Below are positions 1 to 9,153 of a DNA stretch of 64,000 nt, in pieces (positions within the stretch are counted from its first letter, which is position 1; every line of letters starts with the position of its first letter). Location: assembly GCF_029937755.1 (NCBI RefSeq), contig NZ_JAPYPG010000001.1, positions 806,001 through 870,000 on the forward strand, read 5' to 3'. Source of the DNA: Henriciella sp. (GTDB lineage Bacteria; Pseudomonadota; Alphaproteobacteria; Caulobacterales; Hyphomonadaceae). The notes under the pieces are model-generated. The model did no database searches and was not told the origin of the DNA. It saw only the letters and a list, made by a program, of their open reading frames with translations. The position numbers were made by a program, and so were the translations under genes.

Positions 1-321
1 GACCTCAATCTCCGGCTTTCCCATGATCGTGGCGACTTCTGCAACCGAAAAGTTTTCCAGCTCCGTTAGCAGGAGGGCTCTGCGCTCGGAACTGGCGAGC
101 GACCGGGTGGCATTAGCACCTGCATCCGGAAATCTTGTTACCAAATGTGCATCAAGCACGCCATATAGATGGCATCGCAGGCCCGGTTCGTGCGGATCCG
201 GATCGGATTCCGAAATCTTTTCAAGCATGACCGCGACCAGCTCATCGGCTGAGGCCCTGTTACCCGTGGCGGCCCGCGCATACCGCCTCAGGAAGGGTAT
301 TGTCGCCTCGATCTGGTCCAT
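1..321 (-). CDS. phyR: General stress response regulator PhyR, N-terminal part (runs off the window)
   Basis: Only the first 107 codons are in the window; the gene continues to the left. The translation has the sigma-like domain of PhyR: an early IPFLRRYARAATGNRASADE stretch (PhyR proteins read LPYxRRYARALTG) and a region-4-like block ERRALLLTELENFSVAEVA near residues 81-99. In this family a C-terminal receiver domain follows; phosphorylation frees the sigma-like domain to bind the anti-sigma factor NepR and release the EcfG sigma factor. The receiver lies outside the window, so its phospho-acceptor cannot be checked. The start is ATG at 321; an in-frame GTG lies 9 bases upstream. A short EcfG-like sigma factor is the alternative, but the opening motif favours PhyR. 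Two perfect EcfG promoters occur later in the window. Confidence 0.72.
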   Translation of the reverse strand, partial: MDQIEATIPFLRRYARAATGNRASADELVAVMLEKISESDPDPHEPGLRCHLYGVLDAHLVTRFPDAGANATRSLASSERRALLLTELENFSVAEVATIMGKPEIEV

Positions 322-502
322 TCTGGTCACAACTTTTGTCTGTCTTCCGCTTTGCGGAATGCTCGCAGCTTTATGCGGCGAGGTATAGGAACCATTGCCT
401 CCGCTGTCGTCGCGCGAGCAGCAGTTTGGCTGAAGGAATGGAAGGCAGCTTGGAGCAGCTACCGCAGCACCTGCCAGGCGCTACGGTGGCAAGATTGCCT
501 GA

Positions 503-1501
503 TCAGGCCAGAATGGCAGCCTTTTTCGCGAGCTCTGCATAAGGCGTCTCGGGTCGGGGCCCATAGTGAGAAATCACCTCGGCTGCAGCGATATGCCCAA
601 GCTTGGCGCAAATCTGTAATGGAAGGCCCTTCGAGACCCCGAACAGGAAACCGGCTGCATACTGGTCGCCGGCGCCTGTCGTATCGATCACGTCTTTCAC
701 TGGCTCGGCAGCAACATGGATCGGCTCTCCGTCTCCAATGACGACAGAGCCCTTCTCCGATCGGGTAACCGCAGCAAGGGCTGTGTCCTCGCGAAGTTTT
801 TCGACTGCGGCATCGAAGTCATCCGTTTCGTAGAGGGACAGCAGTTCATCCTCATTGGCGAACAGGATGTCGACATGGTTTCGGATAAGATGGAGGAAGC
901 TCTCGCGGTGACGTTCCACACAGAAGCTGTCCGATAGCGTAAGTGACACCTGGCGGCCTGCAGCCTTCGCGATTTCGGACGCATGCACGAAGGCGGCTTT
1001 CGCGGCTTCCTGATCGAAGAGATAGCCTTCCAGATAGAGAATGGCCGCTTTCGAGACCATGTCTTCCTGGACGTCTTCAGGCGAGAAGAGCACTGACGCC
1101 CCGAGAAAGGTGTTCATGCTGCGTGCCCCGTCAGGGGTTACGAAGATGATCGAGCGCGCCGTAGCCGGACCTTCAGCAAGCGGCGGCGTGGTGAAGGGAA
1201 TGCCGCTGTCATTCATGTCCTTGCGGAAGACATCGCCCAGCGCATCTTTCGAGACCTTCCCGATATAGCCGGCTCGGGCACCAAAGCTGGCGAGCCCGGC
1301 AATCGTATTGGCTCCCGAACCACCTGATAGCTGGCGAGCATCCGGAGCGGCTTTGGTCAGCGTATCGGCGCGCGGTTCATCGATCAGGGTCATGCCGTTC
1401 TTGCGAATTTCGTACTCCTCCAGAAAGGAGTCCTCGACCGGGGCAATCATGTCCACAATTGCGTTTCCAAGACCAACGACGTCGAACTCGATATCTGCCA
1501 C
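503..1501 (-). CDS. Adenosine kinase, PfkB carbohydrate kinase family
   Basis: A PfkB-family sugar/nucleoside kinase of about 332 residues that most resembles bacterial adenosine kinases (adenosine + ATP to AMP). Visible motifs are the substrate-side GGSGANT (about 60-66) and the family signature DTTGAGD (about 273-279), whose Asp is the catalytic base and whose glycines form the anion hole. Two in-frame GTG codons compete as starts (1507 and 1501). The GAGAG ribosome-binding sequence sits directly against the first but six bases before the second, so I chose 1501. The gene heads a minus-strand run of sugar-phosphate enzymes. Substrate preference among adenosine, ribose and related sugars cannot be decided from motifs alone. 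Confidence 0.88.
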   Translation of the reverse strand: MADIEFDVVGLGNAIVDMIAPVEDSFLEEYEIRKNGMTLIDEPRADTLTKAAPDARQLSGGSGANTIAGLASFGARAGYIGKVSKDALGDVFRKDMNDSGIPFTTPPLAEGPATARSIIFVTPDGARSMNTFLGASVLFSPEDVQEDMVSKAAILYLEGYLFDQEAAKAAFVHASEIAKAAGRQVSLTLSDSFCVERHRESFLHLIRNHVDILFANEDELLSLYETDDFDAAVEKLREDTALAAVTRSEKGSVVIGDGEPIHVAAEPVKDVIDTTGAGDQYAAGFLFGVSKGLPLQICAKLGHIAAAEVISHYGPRPETPYAELAKKAAILA

Positions 1502-1620
1502 GCGCACCTCTCTTTATTGACGGGAACAGCGCTTGGCTTCGCAAACCTTGAGCGCCGAAGCAAGCTAGTACCGGAATATTACTTCGCTTGTCCGCAGTCG
1601 CCTGCCCTAAAAGGCTGGCT

Positions 1621-2271
1621 CTAGATCGTAACGCCGGCCTTCTGTGCATCGGCCAGGAAGGCGGCAAGCCCCTTATCGGTCAGTGGATGATTGATCAGAC
1701 TGCGCAGGACGGCCGGTGGAACGGTGGCAACATCAGCGCCCGCTAGCGCAGACTCCTTCACATGGTTCGGTCCACGGATAGAGGCGGCCAGAATCTGGGT
1801 CTCGAACATATAGTTATCGTAGATCGTGCGGATGTCCTCGATAAGTTCCATACCATCAATGTTGAGGTCATCGAGCCGCCCGATGAAGGGCGATATATAG
1901 GTTGCGCCTGCCTTGGCGGCGAGAAGGGCCTGGTTTGCGGAAAAGCACAGGGTGACATTCACCGCGGTACCTTCATTGGCAAGTGTACGGCAGGCCTTCA
2001 GGCCGTCCATTGTAAGCGGCAGTTTGACGGCCACGTTCGAAGCGATCTTCTGAAGCGTGCGCCCCTCATTCACCATTGCCTGGTATTCCGTGGCGACAAC
2101 TTCTGCGCTGACGTGACCGGATGTCAGATCGCAGATCTCCGCAATAACGTCAGAGAATTTCCGGCCCGATTTTGCGACCAGGGATGGGTTGGTTGTTACC
2201 CCGTCAATCAGGCCGGCATCGGCCAGTTCCTTGATTTCGCTCGTATCGGCGGTATCGACAAAGAATTTCAT
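1621..2271 (-). CDS. tal: Transaldolase, small TalC/FSA-type
   Basis: A 216-residue protein of the short transaldolase/fructose-6-phosphate aldolase family. It starts [16 protein letters not shown], has TTNPSL at 26-31, and carries the Schiff-base lysine at K83 in the VKLP motif. It moves dihydroxyacetone units between sugar phosphates in the non-oxidative pentose phosphate pathway; transketolase is in the same window (56524-58497). The open frame extends 62 codons upstream, but that extension overlaps the preceding gene and looks non-coding. ATG at 2271 matches the usual length of about 215 residues. The small family contains both true transaldolases and F6P aldolases; transaldolase is the commoner activity in this subgroup. 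Confidence 0.93.
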   Translation of the reverse strand: MKFFVDTADTSEIKELADAGLIDGVTTNPSLVAKSGRKFSDVIAEICDLTSGHVSAEVVATEYQAMVNEGRTLQKIASNVAVKLPLTMDGLKACRTLANEGTAVNVTLCFSANQALLAAKAGATYISPFIGRLDDLNIDGMELIEDIRTIYDNYMFETQILAASIRGPNHVKESALAGADVATVPPAVLRSLINHPLTDKGLAAFLADAQKAGVTI

Positions 2272-2326
2272 GGCTGAGGCTCCTGCAAAGTGTAGCCTGC
2301 GATGTAACAAGCGGCAGGGCGGTTCG

Positions 2327-3277
2327 CTAGGCCGCCGCGATGAGTTCCTTAAAATAATCGACCGTCTTCTGCAGCCCATCACGAAGCCTGACAGTAGGTT
2401 CCCAGTCGAGGGCCCTCTTGGCACGGGTGATGTCGGGCTGGCGCTGACGCGGATCATCCTGCGGCAGCGGTTTGTGTACCAGTTGCGATTGTGCGCCGGT
2501 CAGCTCGATGACCAGTTCGGCGAGTTCTTTGATGGTGAATTCGCCCGGATTGCCGAGATTGATCGGGCCAGTGGTCTCCGGCCCAGTGTTCATTAGGCGC
2601 ACAAGGCCGTCAACGAGGTCGTCGACATAACAGAAGCTTCGTGTCTGCTGGCCATCGCCATAGAGCGTGATGTCTTCGCCTCGAAGGGCCTGCATTATAA
2701 AGTTGGAGACAACGCGTCCGTCATTGGGATGCATCCGTGGCCCATAGGTGTTGAAGATGCGGGCCACCTTGATCTCCATGCCATGCTGGCGGTGATAGTC
2801 GAAGAACAGGGTCTCGGCGCAACGCTTGCCTTCGTCATAGCATGAGCGTGGTCCGATCGGGTTCACATGGCCCCAATAGTCTTCCGTTTGCGGGTGGATC
2901 TCCGGATCGCCATAGACCTCTGAGGTAGATGCCTGCAGGATTTTTGCCTTGGTTCGCTTTGCAAGGCCAAGCACGTTAATCGCCCCATGTACGGAGGTCT
3001 TCGTCGTCTGGACCGGGTCGAACTGATAATGAACAGGGCTTGCCGGACAGGCCAGATTGTAGATCTGGTCAACCTCCACGAAGAGCGGGAAGGTCACATC
3101 GTGACGCATCAGCTCGAAGCGCGGATTATCCATGAGATGGGCGACATTGGTGCGTGTGCCTGTGAAGAAATTATCGACACAAAGAACCTCAGCCCCCTCT
3201 TCCAGGAGGCGGGCGCACAGGAAGGAGCCGATGAACCCGGCGCCGCCCGTGACGAGGATGCGGGGCGCGAGGTGCAT
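2327..3277 (-). CDS. UDP-glucuronate decarboxylase (UDP-xylose synthase)
   Basis: A 316-residue extended short-chain dehydrogenase. The NAD-binding GGAGFIG is at 11-17, the STSEVYGD active-site strand at 118-124 and the Tyr147-x3-Lys151 catalytic pair in SCYDEGK. [20 protein letters not shown] is typical of UDP-xylose synthases, which oxidise, decarboxylate and re-reduce UDP-glucuronate to UDP-xylose. The start codon overlaps the stop of the upstream UDP-glucose dehydrogenase gene by one base (TGATG), implying translational coupling, and that enzyme makes its substrate. The pair therefore supplies UDP-glucuronate and UDP-xylose for surface polysaccharide or lipid A sugars; no glycosyltransferase for them is adjacent. 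Confidence 0.92.
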   Translation of the reverse strand: MHLAPRILVTGGAGFIGSFLCARLLEEGAEVLCVDNFFTGTRTNVAHLMDNPRFELMRHDVTFPLFVEVDQIYNLACPASPVHYQFDPVQTTKTSVHGAINVLGLAKRTKAKILQASTSEVYGDPEIHPQTEDYWGHVNPIGPRSCYDEGKRCAETLFFDYHRQHGMEIKVARIFNTYGPRMHPNDGRVVSNFIMQALRGEDITLYGDGQQTRSFCYVDDLVDGLVRLMNTGPETTGPINLGNPGEFTIKELAELVIELTGAQSQLVHKPLPQDDPRQRQPDITRAKRALDWEPTVRLRDGLQKTVDYFKELIAAA

Positions 3278-4587
3278 CAGACCGCCGGCCGGCCAACGGA
3301 GATATAATCGAAGCCGCGTTTTGCCATGTCTTCCGGCGCATAGATGTTGCGCAGATCCACCACGACGTTGCTTTTCAGCGTCTCCTTTACGCGGTCGAGA
3401 TCAAGGGCGCGGAACTGGTCCCACTCGGTGATGATGACCATGGCGTCAGCGCCATCGATCGCGCCATAGGCGTCGTCGGCATAATCGAGGCCGGTCATCA
3501 GCTTCTGCGCCTCATGCATGCTTTCGGGGTCATATGCGCGGACGATGGCACCAGCCTCAATCAGGGCCGGGATGATGTCGAGGCTCGGCGCATCGCGCAT
3601 ATCGTCTGTATTCGGCTTGAAGGCGAGTCCGAGGACGCCGACCGTCTTGCCCTTCACATCCCCGCCCATGGCCTTGATGATTTTTTCGGCCATGGCTTTC
3701 TTGCGGCGGTCATTGACCTCGACCACTGTATCTACGATGCGCACCGGGCAGCCTGCCTCGTTGGCGGTCTTGGTCAGCGCCAGTGTGTCCTTCGGGAAGC
3801 ATGAGCCGCCATAGCCGGGGCCGGCATTCAGGAATTTGCGGCCGATCCGGCCATCAAGTCCAATGCCGCGGGACACTTCCTGAACGTTTGCGCCGACAGC
3901 TTCGCAAAGGTCGGCCATTTCGTTGATGAAGGTGATTTTCACGGCCAGGAAGGCATTCGCGGCGTACTTGATCAGCTCAGAGGTCCGCCGTGAGGTAAAC
4001 AGAATTGGCGTCTCATTGAGGAAGAGCGGACGGTAGAGTTCGCGCATCACGTCCCGGGCGCGCTCGGTGTCGGTGCCGACGACGACCCGGTCGGGGATCT
4101 TGAAATCCTTGATGGCGGCGCCTTCGCGCAGGAATTCCGGATTGGAGACAACCGCGAAATCGGCGTCCGGCTTGGCCTTGCGGATGATCGCCTCGACTTC
4201 GTCACCAGTCCCCACGGGCACTGTCGATTTGGTGACGACCACGGTAAAGCCGTTCATGAGTTCGGCAATCTCCTCAGCGGCTGCATAGACATAGGACAGG
4301 TCAGCATGGCCGTCCCCACGCCGCGAGGGTGTGCCGACGGCAATAAAAACAGCGTCGGCTTCGGCAATCGCGTCTTCTGCTTCCGTCGTGAAGGTGAGGC
4401 GTCCGGCATTCACGTTCTGGGCAACCAGGTCATCAAGGCCCGGTTCATAGATCGGAATCTCGCCCTTCTTCAGGCGCTCGATCTTGTAGGCATCCTTGTC
4501 AACGCAGGTGACCACATGGCCGAAATCCGCAAAACACGCCCCGCTAACGAGGCCCACATAGCCCGTTCCGATCATCGCTACGCGCAT
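3277..4587 (-). CDS. ugd: UDP-glucose 6-dehydrogenase
   Basis: A 436-residue UDP-glucose/GDP-mannose dehydrogenase family enzyme catalysing the NAD-dependent two-step oxidation of UDP-glucose to UDP-glucuronate. The N-terminal Rossmann motif IGTGYVGL is at 6-13, TKSTVPVGT at 119-127, and the catalytic cysteine is C263 in [12 protein letters not shown]. The C-terminal UDP-binding domain ([17 protein letters not shown]) is complete. Length and all three domains match the Ugd/RkpK group. It is the first gene of a two-gene unit with UDP-xylose synthase, joined by a one-base stop/start overlap. About 140 bases without a gene separate it from phosphomannomutase upstream. Confidence 0.96.
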   Translation of the reverse strand: MRVAMIGTGYVGLVSGACFADFGHVVTCVDKDAYKIERLKKGEIPIYEPGLDDLVAQNVNAGRLTFTTEAEDAIAEADAVFIAVGTPSRRGDGHADLSYVYAAAEEIAELMNGFTVVVTKSTVPVGTGDEVEAIIRKAKPDADFAVVSNPEFLREGAAIKDFKIPDRVVVGTDTERARDVMRELYRPLFLNETPILFTSRRTSELIKYAANAFLAVKITFINEMADLCEAVGANVQEVSRGIGLDGRIGRKFLNAGPGYGGSCFPKDTLALTKTANEAGCPVRIVDTVVEVNDRRKKAMAEKIIKAMGGDVKGKTVGVLGLAFKPNTDDMRDAPSLDIIPALIEAGAIVRAYDPESMHEAQKLMTGLDYADDAYGAIDGADAMVIITEWDQFRALDLDRVKETLKSNVVVDLRNIYAPEDMAKRGFDYISVGRPAV

Positions 4588-4728
4588 GGAAATATCCCGT
4601 CTTGATCTACGCCACTTCGAGTGCCGCGAGGGGTGCGATTTTTCTCACCAAAGGTCAAGCCGGGCGGGGCAGGCCAGCCATTTCAAAACAATGCCATATG
4701 GACCATACCTTCGTGATGAGCGCGGCGA

Positions 4729-6246
4729 TCAGATTTCCTGATTGTAGGCGCCGACTTCCTCGTGTTTACCGAGCCGCGGCCTCACTTCCTTATGGAAGAG
4801 GTCGCGCATGTCGTCGGGCGATTGAAGGCTTTCGACCACGACGACGAGCTCCGGCTTGTTGGAGGAGGCTCTGACAAGCACCCAGGACCCATCTTCCAGC
4901 GTCACGCGTGCGCCGTTCACGGTATTCACTTCGGTCACCTTGCGGCCAAGGATTTCTGTGCCCTCGAGGTCCTTGTATTCTTCTACCATCTTGTCGACGA
5001 CGCCGTATTTCAGCTCGTCATCGCAATGCGGAGACATGGTGAGCGAGGTGTAGGCAATGCCAAGCTCATCGCGAAGGTCGGCCATTGTCTTGTCCGGGTT
5101 GCGGTCAAGCATCTGCAGAATCGCGCCGGCAGCGACGAGGCCATCATCATAGCCAAGCCCGATCGGCGGGCGGAAAAAGAAATGGCCTGACTTTTCAAAC
5201 CCAGCCAGCGCGCCGAGATCTGTCGTGCGGCGTTTGATGTAGGAATGGCCGGTCTTGTAATAGTCGACGGTGGAGCCGTTCTCCTTCAGGACCGGGTCGG
5301 TCTTGTAGAGACCGGTCGATTTCACATCGACAACGAACTTGGCGCCAGGGTGCACTTTAGACAGGTCGCGCGCCAGCATCAGGCCAATCTTGTCTGCAAA
5401 GATTTCCTCGCCCGTATTGTCGACGACGCCGCAGCGGTCGCCATCGCCATCAAAGCCTAGCGCAACGTCCGCACCATATTCCTTCACGGCCTTCGCCATG
5501 GCGTGCAGCATCTCGCTGTCTTCCGGGTTGGGGTTGTATTTCGGGAAGGTGTTGTCGAGATCGCAATCCATCTCGATCACTTCCGCACCCATGGCCCGCA
5601 GCGCATCGGGGGCGAAGGCCCCTGCCGTCCCGTTGCCGCAGGCTGCAACGACCTTGATCTTGCGCTTCAGACTGATGCTGTCAGCAACCGACGCAATGTA
5701 TTTCTCGCGAAGACCGTCGACGCGGAAGGCTCCGCCGCCAGCGCGCGGCTGGAAGCCGCCATTCAGTACGATTTCCTTTAGCCGCCCCATCTCGTCTGGC
5801 CCGAAGGTAAGCGGCTTGTTCGCGCCCATCTTCACCCCTGTCCAGCCATTCTCATTGTGGCTGGCGGTCACCATCGCGCAACAGTCGGCGTCGAGCTCGA
5901 ACTGGGACCAGTAAACCATGGGGGAAAGTGCGAGGCCGATGTCGAGTACTTCGCAACCGCCGGCGACAAGGCCAAGTTTCAGCGCATTCTTGATCGGCAG
6001 GGAGATGGAGCGGAAATCGTGGCCCGTCACGACCTTGGGCTGAACGCCCAGCTCGTGGAACAGTGTTGCCATGCCCAGCCCCAGCGCCTCCGCACCGAGC
6101 AGGTTCAGCTCTGGCGCTTTCTCGTTTCCCGGTATCCCGAACCACCAGCGAGCATCATACTCGCGAAAGCCGGTGGGCTTCACGAGGGGCAGTGTCTCGA
6201 ATTCGATCGTGTTGGCGGCAATATCGGCGCGCGGTTTCGGCATCAT
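4729..6246 (-). CDS. Phosphomannomutase/phosphoglucomutase
   Basis: A 505-residue alpha-D-phosphohexomutase interconverting hexose 6- and 1-phosphates. The phosphoserine loop TASHNENGWTG places the phosphorylated serine at S129, the metal-binding loop DGDGD is at 266-270, the sugar-binding loop contains EKSGHFFF and the phosphate-binding loop is ASSNKPELVV near the C terminus. It is longer than AlgC (about 460 residues) but of the length seen in alphaproteobacterial ManB-type enzymes. It feeds glucose 1-phosphate or mannose 1-phosphate to nucleotide-sugar synthesis, in keeping with the neighbouring ugd/UDP-xylose genes. Two consecutive ATG codons are possible starts; the first was taken. Confidence 0.93.
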   Translation of the reverse strand: MMPKPRADIAANTIEFETLPLVKPTGFREYDARWWFGIPGNEKAPELNLLGAEALGLGMATLFHELGVQPKVVTGHDFRSISLPIKNALKLGLVAGGCEVLDIGLALSPMVYWSQFELDADCCAMVTASHNENGWTGVKMGANKPLTFGPDEMGRLKEIVLNGGFQPRAGGGAFRVDGLREKYIASVADSISLKRKIKVVAACGNGTAGAFAPDALRAMGAEVIEMDCDLDNTFPKYNPNPEDSEMLHAMAKAVKEYGADVALGFDGDGDRCGVVDNTGEEIFADKIGLMLARDLSKVHPGAKFVVDVKSTGLYKTDPVLKENGSTVDYYKTGHSYIKRRTTDLGALAGFEKSGHFFFRPPIGLGYDDGLVAAGAILQMLDRNPDKTMADLRDELGIAYTSLTMSPHCDDELKYGVVDKMVEEYKDLEGTEILGRKVTEVNTVNGARVTLEDGSWVLVRASSNKPELVVVVESLQSPDDMRDLFHKEVRPRLGKHEEVGAYNQEI

Positions 6247-6329
6247 GGGCGCGTCTCTCCCTCTATTTGGCTAGGCTCACTTGGCACGAATGTATGAATG
6301 AATTCCAGTGGCTGTGCGATAATCCAGGT

Positions 6330-7049
6330 TCATCGGACATGGCTGCGCAAAAATTCGGCCATCCATTGGCCGACAAGCTCGTTGTGAACGGGCACTTCAA
6401 GGCTGTCGCAGGCCTCATCCACACGTTCCGCACTAAAGGCGGTACCGCGGCGTACATTGTAGAGCGCACAACAGAAGCCGCCGGAAAACTCCGGATGGCC
6501 CTGAAAGCTGATCGCTGGCACCTCGCCATAATCAAGCACGGCGTAAGGCGTGAAATCCGAGGCGGCCACGAGACGAGCACCTTCCGGGAGGCTCAACACC
6601 TGGTCCTGATGGCTGACCCCAAGAGAAAATGTCTCGCCCTTAAGGCCTGTCATCCAGTCCGGCTTATAGCAGATGTCATAGATATGACGGCCGAGTCCCC
6701 ACCCCTTATCGGATTTCTCGACCCTCGCCCCCATTGCGGCGGCGATGGCCTGATGGCCGAAACAGACGCCGATCTGGGGAATACGCTCATCGCCAGCGCG
6801 CCGGATGAAGTCAAAGAGAGGCGCCATCCATTCATGATCTTCATAAACGCCCGCCGCCGAGCCGGTCACGAGAACGGCTTCGACGTTCTCAAGGGCAGGA
6901 AAAGGCGCGCCTTCGACAATCGGGATGCTTTCGCATGTCATGTCCGGCATGTGCGGAGAGATGAGATCCTCGAACATGGCCGGATAGCGTGGCCAGTCCG
7001 CCCGGATCGCCTGCGGCGGCAGGCCAGTTTCCAGAATGGTGAGTTTCAT
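6330..7049 (-). CDS. Class I glutamine amidotransferase domain protein
   Basis: A 239-residue stand-alone class I glutamine amidotransferase-like protein. The nucleophile elbow IGVCFGHQ gives C96, and QGHPEF gives the remaining triad residues H185 and E187, so a hydrolase fold with an intact triad is expected. No synthase partner domain is fused or adjacent. Such proteins are often labelled GMP synthase-like or gamma-glutamyl-gamma-aminobutyrate hydrolase-like, but the substrate cannot be told from sequence. It is transcribed with the sugar enzymes but separated from phosphomannomutase by 83 bases, so co-transcription is only possible. Confidence 0.85.
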   Translation of the reverse strand: MKLTILETGLPPQAIRADWPRYPAMFEDLISPHMPDMTCESIPIVEGAPFPALENVEAVLVTGSAAGVYEDHEWMAPLFDFIRRAGDERIPQIGVCFGHQAIAAAMGARVEKSDKGWGLGRHIYDICYKPDWMTGLKGETFSLGVSHQDQVLSLPEGARLVAASDFTPYAVLDYGEVPAISFQGHPEFSGGFCCALYNVRRGTAFSAERVDEACDSLEVPVHNELVGQWMAEFLRSHVR

Positions 7050-7092
7050 GCTCGTCCCGTTAGCCGAAAAAGCGTTTCGGGATAAGGGGCGT

Positions 7093-7887
7093 TCACGCCA
7101 CAGCTGTCAGCGAAGAGATGGCGTTCCAGCCGACATAGGCGGCAACGAGGATGATGAAGCTTGCGAATGCTTTGCGCGCCAGCTGTGCGCGCGGCTCCAG
7201 AAGTTTCGCCACGTATTGTCCGGCGAGGCCTCCCACGAATCCTCCCGCCAACAGGAGCGCAGCAAGCCGATAATCGACCAGTCCATCGAGAGCATAGTTC
7301 GACGAAGTCGCCGCACCAAACAGGGATACGGAAACGAGCGATGAGGCGGTGGCTGCTGCCATTGTCATGCCGGTCGCGTACAGAAGCCCGGGGACGATGA
7401 GAAAACCGCCCCCAATACCGAAGAAGCCGGCTGCGAAACCGACAAGAACGCCTAGCGGCAAGAGACGGACAAGCAGGCGAAAGTCGAGGTGCACGTCCGG
7501 GTCGCCGGTGGTCTTTGGTTTGCGGAACATCGAAAGAGCGATCGCGACCATGGCGATGGAAAAGCCAAGCAGGAGCTGATCACCCTGGATGACCTTGGCG
7601 ATCGTCGATCCGAGAATGGAACCAATCAAACCGGCACCAGCAAACACACTGGCGCAGGGCCACTTCACGCGACCACCCTTCCAGTGTCCGAAAAGACTGA
7701 TCAACGCTGTAGCCGCAACGGCCGCTGCCGACGTGCCGATCGCCACATGCGGGTCGCCAACGCCCACAAAATAGAGCAGCAGCGGAGCCGCCAGCACCGA
7801 ACCGCCACCGCCAAAGGATGACAGGAGCAGACCGACAAGCGCGCCGCTTGCGAGGGCAGTCATGATGGTGACGGGATCCATAAGCAT
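7093..7887 (-). CDS. TauE/SafE-family sulfite/organosulfur exporter
   Basis: A 264-residue polytopic membrane protein with two internally similar halves, each carrying a glycine-rich loop (SSFGGGGSVLAAPLLL near residue 24 and FFGIGGGFLIVPGLL near 160), the hallmark of TauE/SafE transporters. Roughly eight hydrophobic segments can be counted. It begins 9 bases beyond the end of the BigR-type repressor gene, so the two are almost certainly one operon. In BigR operons this exporter is thought to remove sulfite or other products of persulfide oxidation. It faces the persulfide dioxygenase gene at 8293, supporting a sulfide detoxification role. Confidence 0.9.
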   Translation of the reverse strand: MLMDPVTIMTALASGALVGLLLSSFGGGGSVLAAPLLLYFVGVGDPHVAIGTSAAAVAATALISLFGHWKGGRVKWPCASVFAGAGLIGSILGSTIAKVIQGDQLLLGFSIAMVAIALSMFRKPKTTGDPDVHLDFRLLVRLLPLGVLVGFAAGFFGIGGGFLIVPGLLYATGMTMAAATASSLVSVSLFGAATSSNYALDGLVDYRLAALLLAGGFVGGLAGQYVAKLLEPRAQLARKAFASFIILVAAYVGWNAISSLTAVA

Positions 7888-7895
7888 AGCGTGGT

Positions 7896-8222
7896 TCAGG
7901 GGTTCTCGCGGAGGTCAGGACAGAAGATATCGGCGAGGGTTTCAAGTAGTCTGGCTGCAGCCTGATGGTCGATCGCATAGAAGATCGTCTGGCCAGACCG
8001 GCGCGTGGTTACGAGCTTTTCGTCGCGAAGTTTTGCCAGGTGTTGAGACAGCGCCGATTGCGAAAGATCCGACCCTTCCAGCAATTGCCCCACGCTCTTC
8101 TCCCCGCTCACAAGCTGGCAGAGGATCATGAGGCGCTTTTCATTCGCCATGACACGCAGGAAATCCGCTGCAGCGCTGGCCTTGGCCTCCAGTCGGGCCG
8201 GCTCGAGAGCAGTATCAAGCAT
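7896..8222 (-). CDS. bigR: ArsR-family persulfide-sensing repressor, BigR/SqrR type
   Basis: A 108-residue winged-helix regulator with the ArsR helix-turn-helix DLSQSALSQHLAKLRDEKLV (about 52-71). Two cysteines, C35 in MILCQL and C101 in ADIFCPD, sit where BigR, SqrR and YgaV have the pair that forms a di- or tetrasulfide bond when persulfide is present. That chemistry relieves repression of sulfide-oxidising genes. The downstream TauE exporter and divergent persulfide dioxygenase are the standard BigR targets. A likely -10 element (TATATA, 8234-8229) lies so close to the ATG that transcription would begin at or next to it, and no ribosome-binding sequence is visible, so the message may be leaderless. 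Confidence 0.88.
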   Translation of the reverse strand: MLDTALEPARLEAKASAAADFLRVMANEKRLMILCQLVSGEKSVGQLLEGSDLSQSALSQHLAKLRDEKLVTTRRSGQTIFYAIDHQAAARLLETLADIFCPDLRENP

Positions 8223-8223
8223 G

Positions 8224-8290
8224 GCTTATATATATTAGGTATTGCTAAATAAGCAAGTGCTAATATATTATCTGCATAAGGAGACAAGAC
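8224..8290. promoter_or_regulatory. Symmetric divergent promoter/operator between bigR and pdo
   Basis: This 70-base AT-rich gap is almost a mirror image. Outer arms TATATATTAG (8229-8238) and CTAATATATT (8260-8269) pair at 9 of 10 positions; inner arms TTGCT (8242-8246) and AGCAA (8252-8256) pair fully. Rightward, TTGCTA (8242-8247) and TATATT (8264-8269) are 16 bases apart; leftward, TTGCTT and TATATA (8234-8229) are also 16 apart. One repressor bound here would block both promoters, as expected for BigR. The -10 elements coincide with the outer arms. The dioxygenase side has a good AAGGAGA at 8278-8284. Confidence 0.65.
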
Positions 8291-8292
8291 AC

Positions 8293-9153
8293 ATGGATAT
8301 CAAAGCATTTTTCGATCCGGATACGTCCACCGTTACCTATCTCGTAGCAGATACCGAAACTTCAAAAGCGGCCATCATCGATCCTGTCCTCGATTTCGAT
8401 CCTGCGGCGGGTAAGCTGCATACGCGTTCTGCCGACGCGGTCCTTGCCGAGGCGAGTGATCGTGGACTGGAGGTTGTCTATGTTCTCGACACGCACGCTC
8501 ACGCAGACCACCTGTCCGCCGGGGACTACATCCGCAAACAGACGGGCGCATTGTACGGCATCGGCGAGCATATCCAGGACGTACAGAAAATTTTCAAACC
8601 CGTGTTCAACGCCCTGGACGTCATCCCCGATGGCCACGTCTTTGACCGGCTGTTCTCAGATGACGATACGTTCAAGATTGGTAACTTGAGTGTCCGCGTA
8701 ATGCATACACCGGGACATACGCCGGCCTGTCTCACCTATGTCATCAAGGACGCGGCTTTTGTCGGCGATACGCTGTTCATGCCCGACTTCGGGACGGCGC
8801 GTGCCGATTTCCCGGGAGGGGATGCCGCAACGCTCTACCGCTCTATCCGGAAAATCCTGTCACTGCCGCAAGAAACGCGGATCTTTGTTGGCCACGACTA
8901 CCTGCCGGACGGCCGCAACGAATATCGCTGGGAAACCACTGTCGCCGAGGAGCGCACCAGCAACAAGCATGTTCATGACGGCGTCAGCGAAGCAGAATTT
9001 GTGGCAATGCGGACAGCCCGCGACGCGAAACTTGATGCGCCTCGCCTCATCCTTCCGTCCCTGCAAGTGAACATCCGCGCCGGGGCGTTGCCGCCGGAAG
9101 AGGCTGACGGCAAAACCTATCTGAAGATTCCAGTAACAGCTACGGCGCCGTAA
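8293..9153 (+). CDS. Persulfide dioxygenase (Blh/ETHE1-type metallo-beta-lactamase fold)
   Basis: A 286-residue metallo-beta-lactamase-fold protein with THAHADH at 67-73 (H68, H70, D72, H73), then H142 (PGHTPAC), D159 (GDTLF) and H201 (GHDY). ETHE1-type dioxygenases bind a single iron with the first two histidines of the first motif and the Asp of GDT, and convert glutathione persulfide to sulfite. The BigR-type repressor and exporter across the divergent promoter fix this reading. ATG at 8293 has AAGGAGA eight bases upstream; the frame extends 17 codons further, but those codons lie inside the promoter. The 3' end overlaps the convergent DUF885 gene by 14 bases. Confidence 0.9.
   Translation: MDIKAFFDPDTSTVTYLVADTETSKAAIIDPVLDFDPAAGKLHTRSADAVLAEASDRGLEVVYVLDTHAHADHLSAGDYIRKQTGALYGIGEHIQDVQKIFKPVFNALDVIPDGHVFDRLFSDDDTFKIGNLSVRVMHTPGHTPACLTYVIKDAAFVGDTLFMPDFGTARADFPGGDAATLYRSIRKILSLPQETRIFVGHDYLPDGRNEYRWETTVAEERTSNKHVHDGVSEAEFVAMRTARDAKLDAPRLILPSLQVNIRAGALPPEEADGKTYLKIPVTATAP

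Noticed and set aside
388-411. GGAAC followed 15 bases later by CGTC on the plus strand, resembling an EcfG promoter
   Set aside because: Spacing is short, the -10 does not match, and no plus-strand gene lies downstream.
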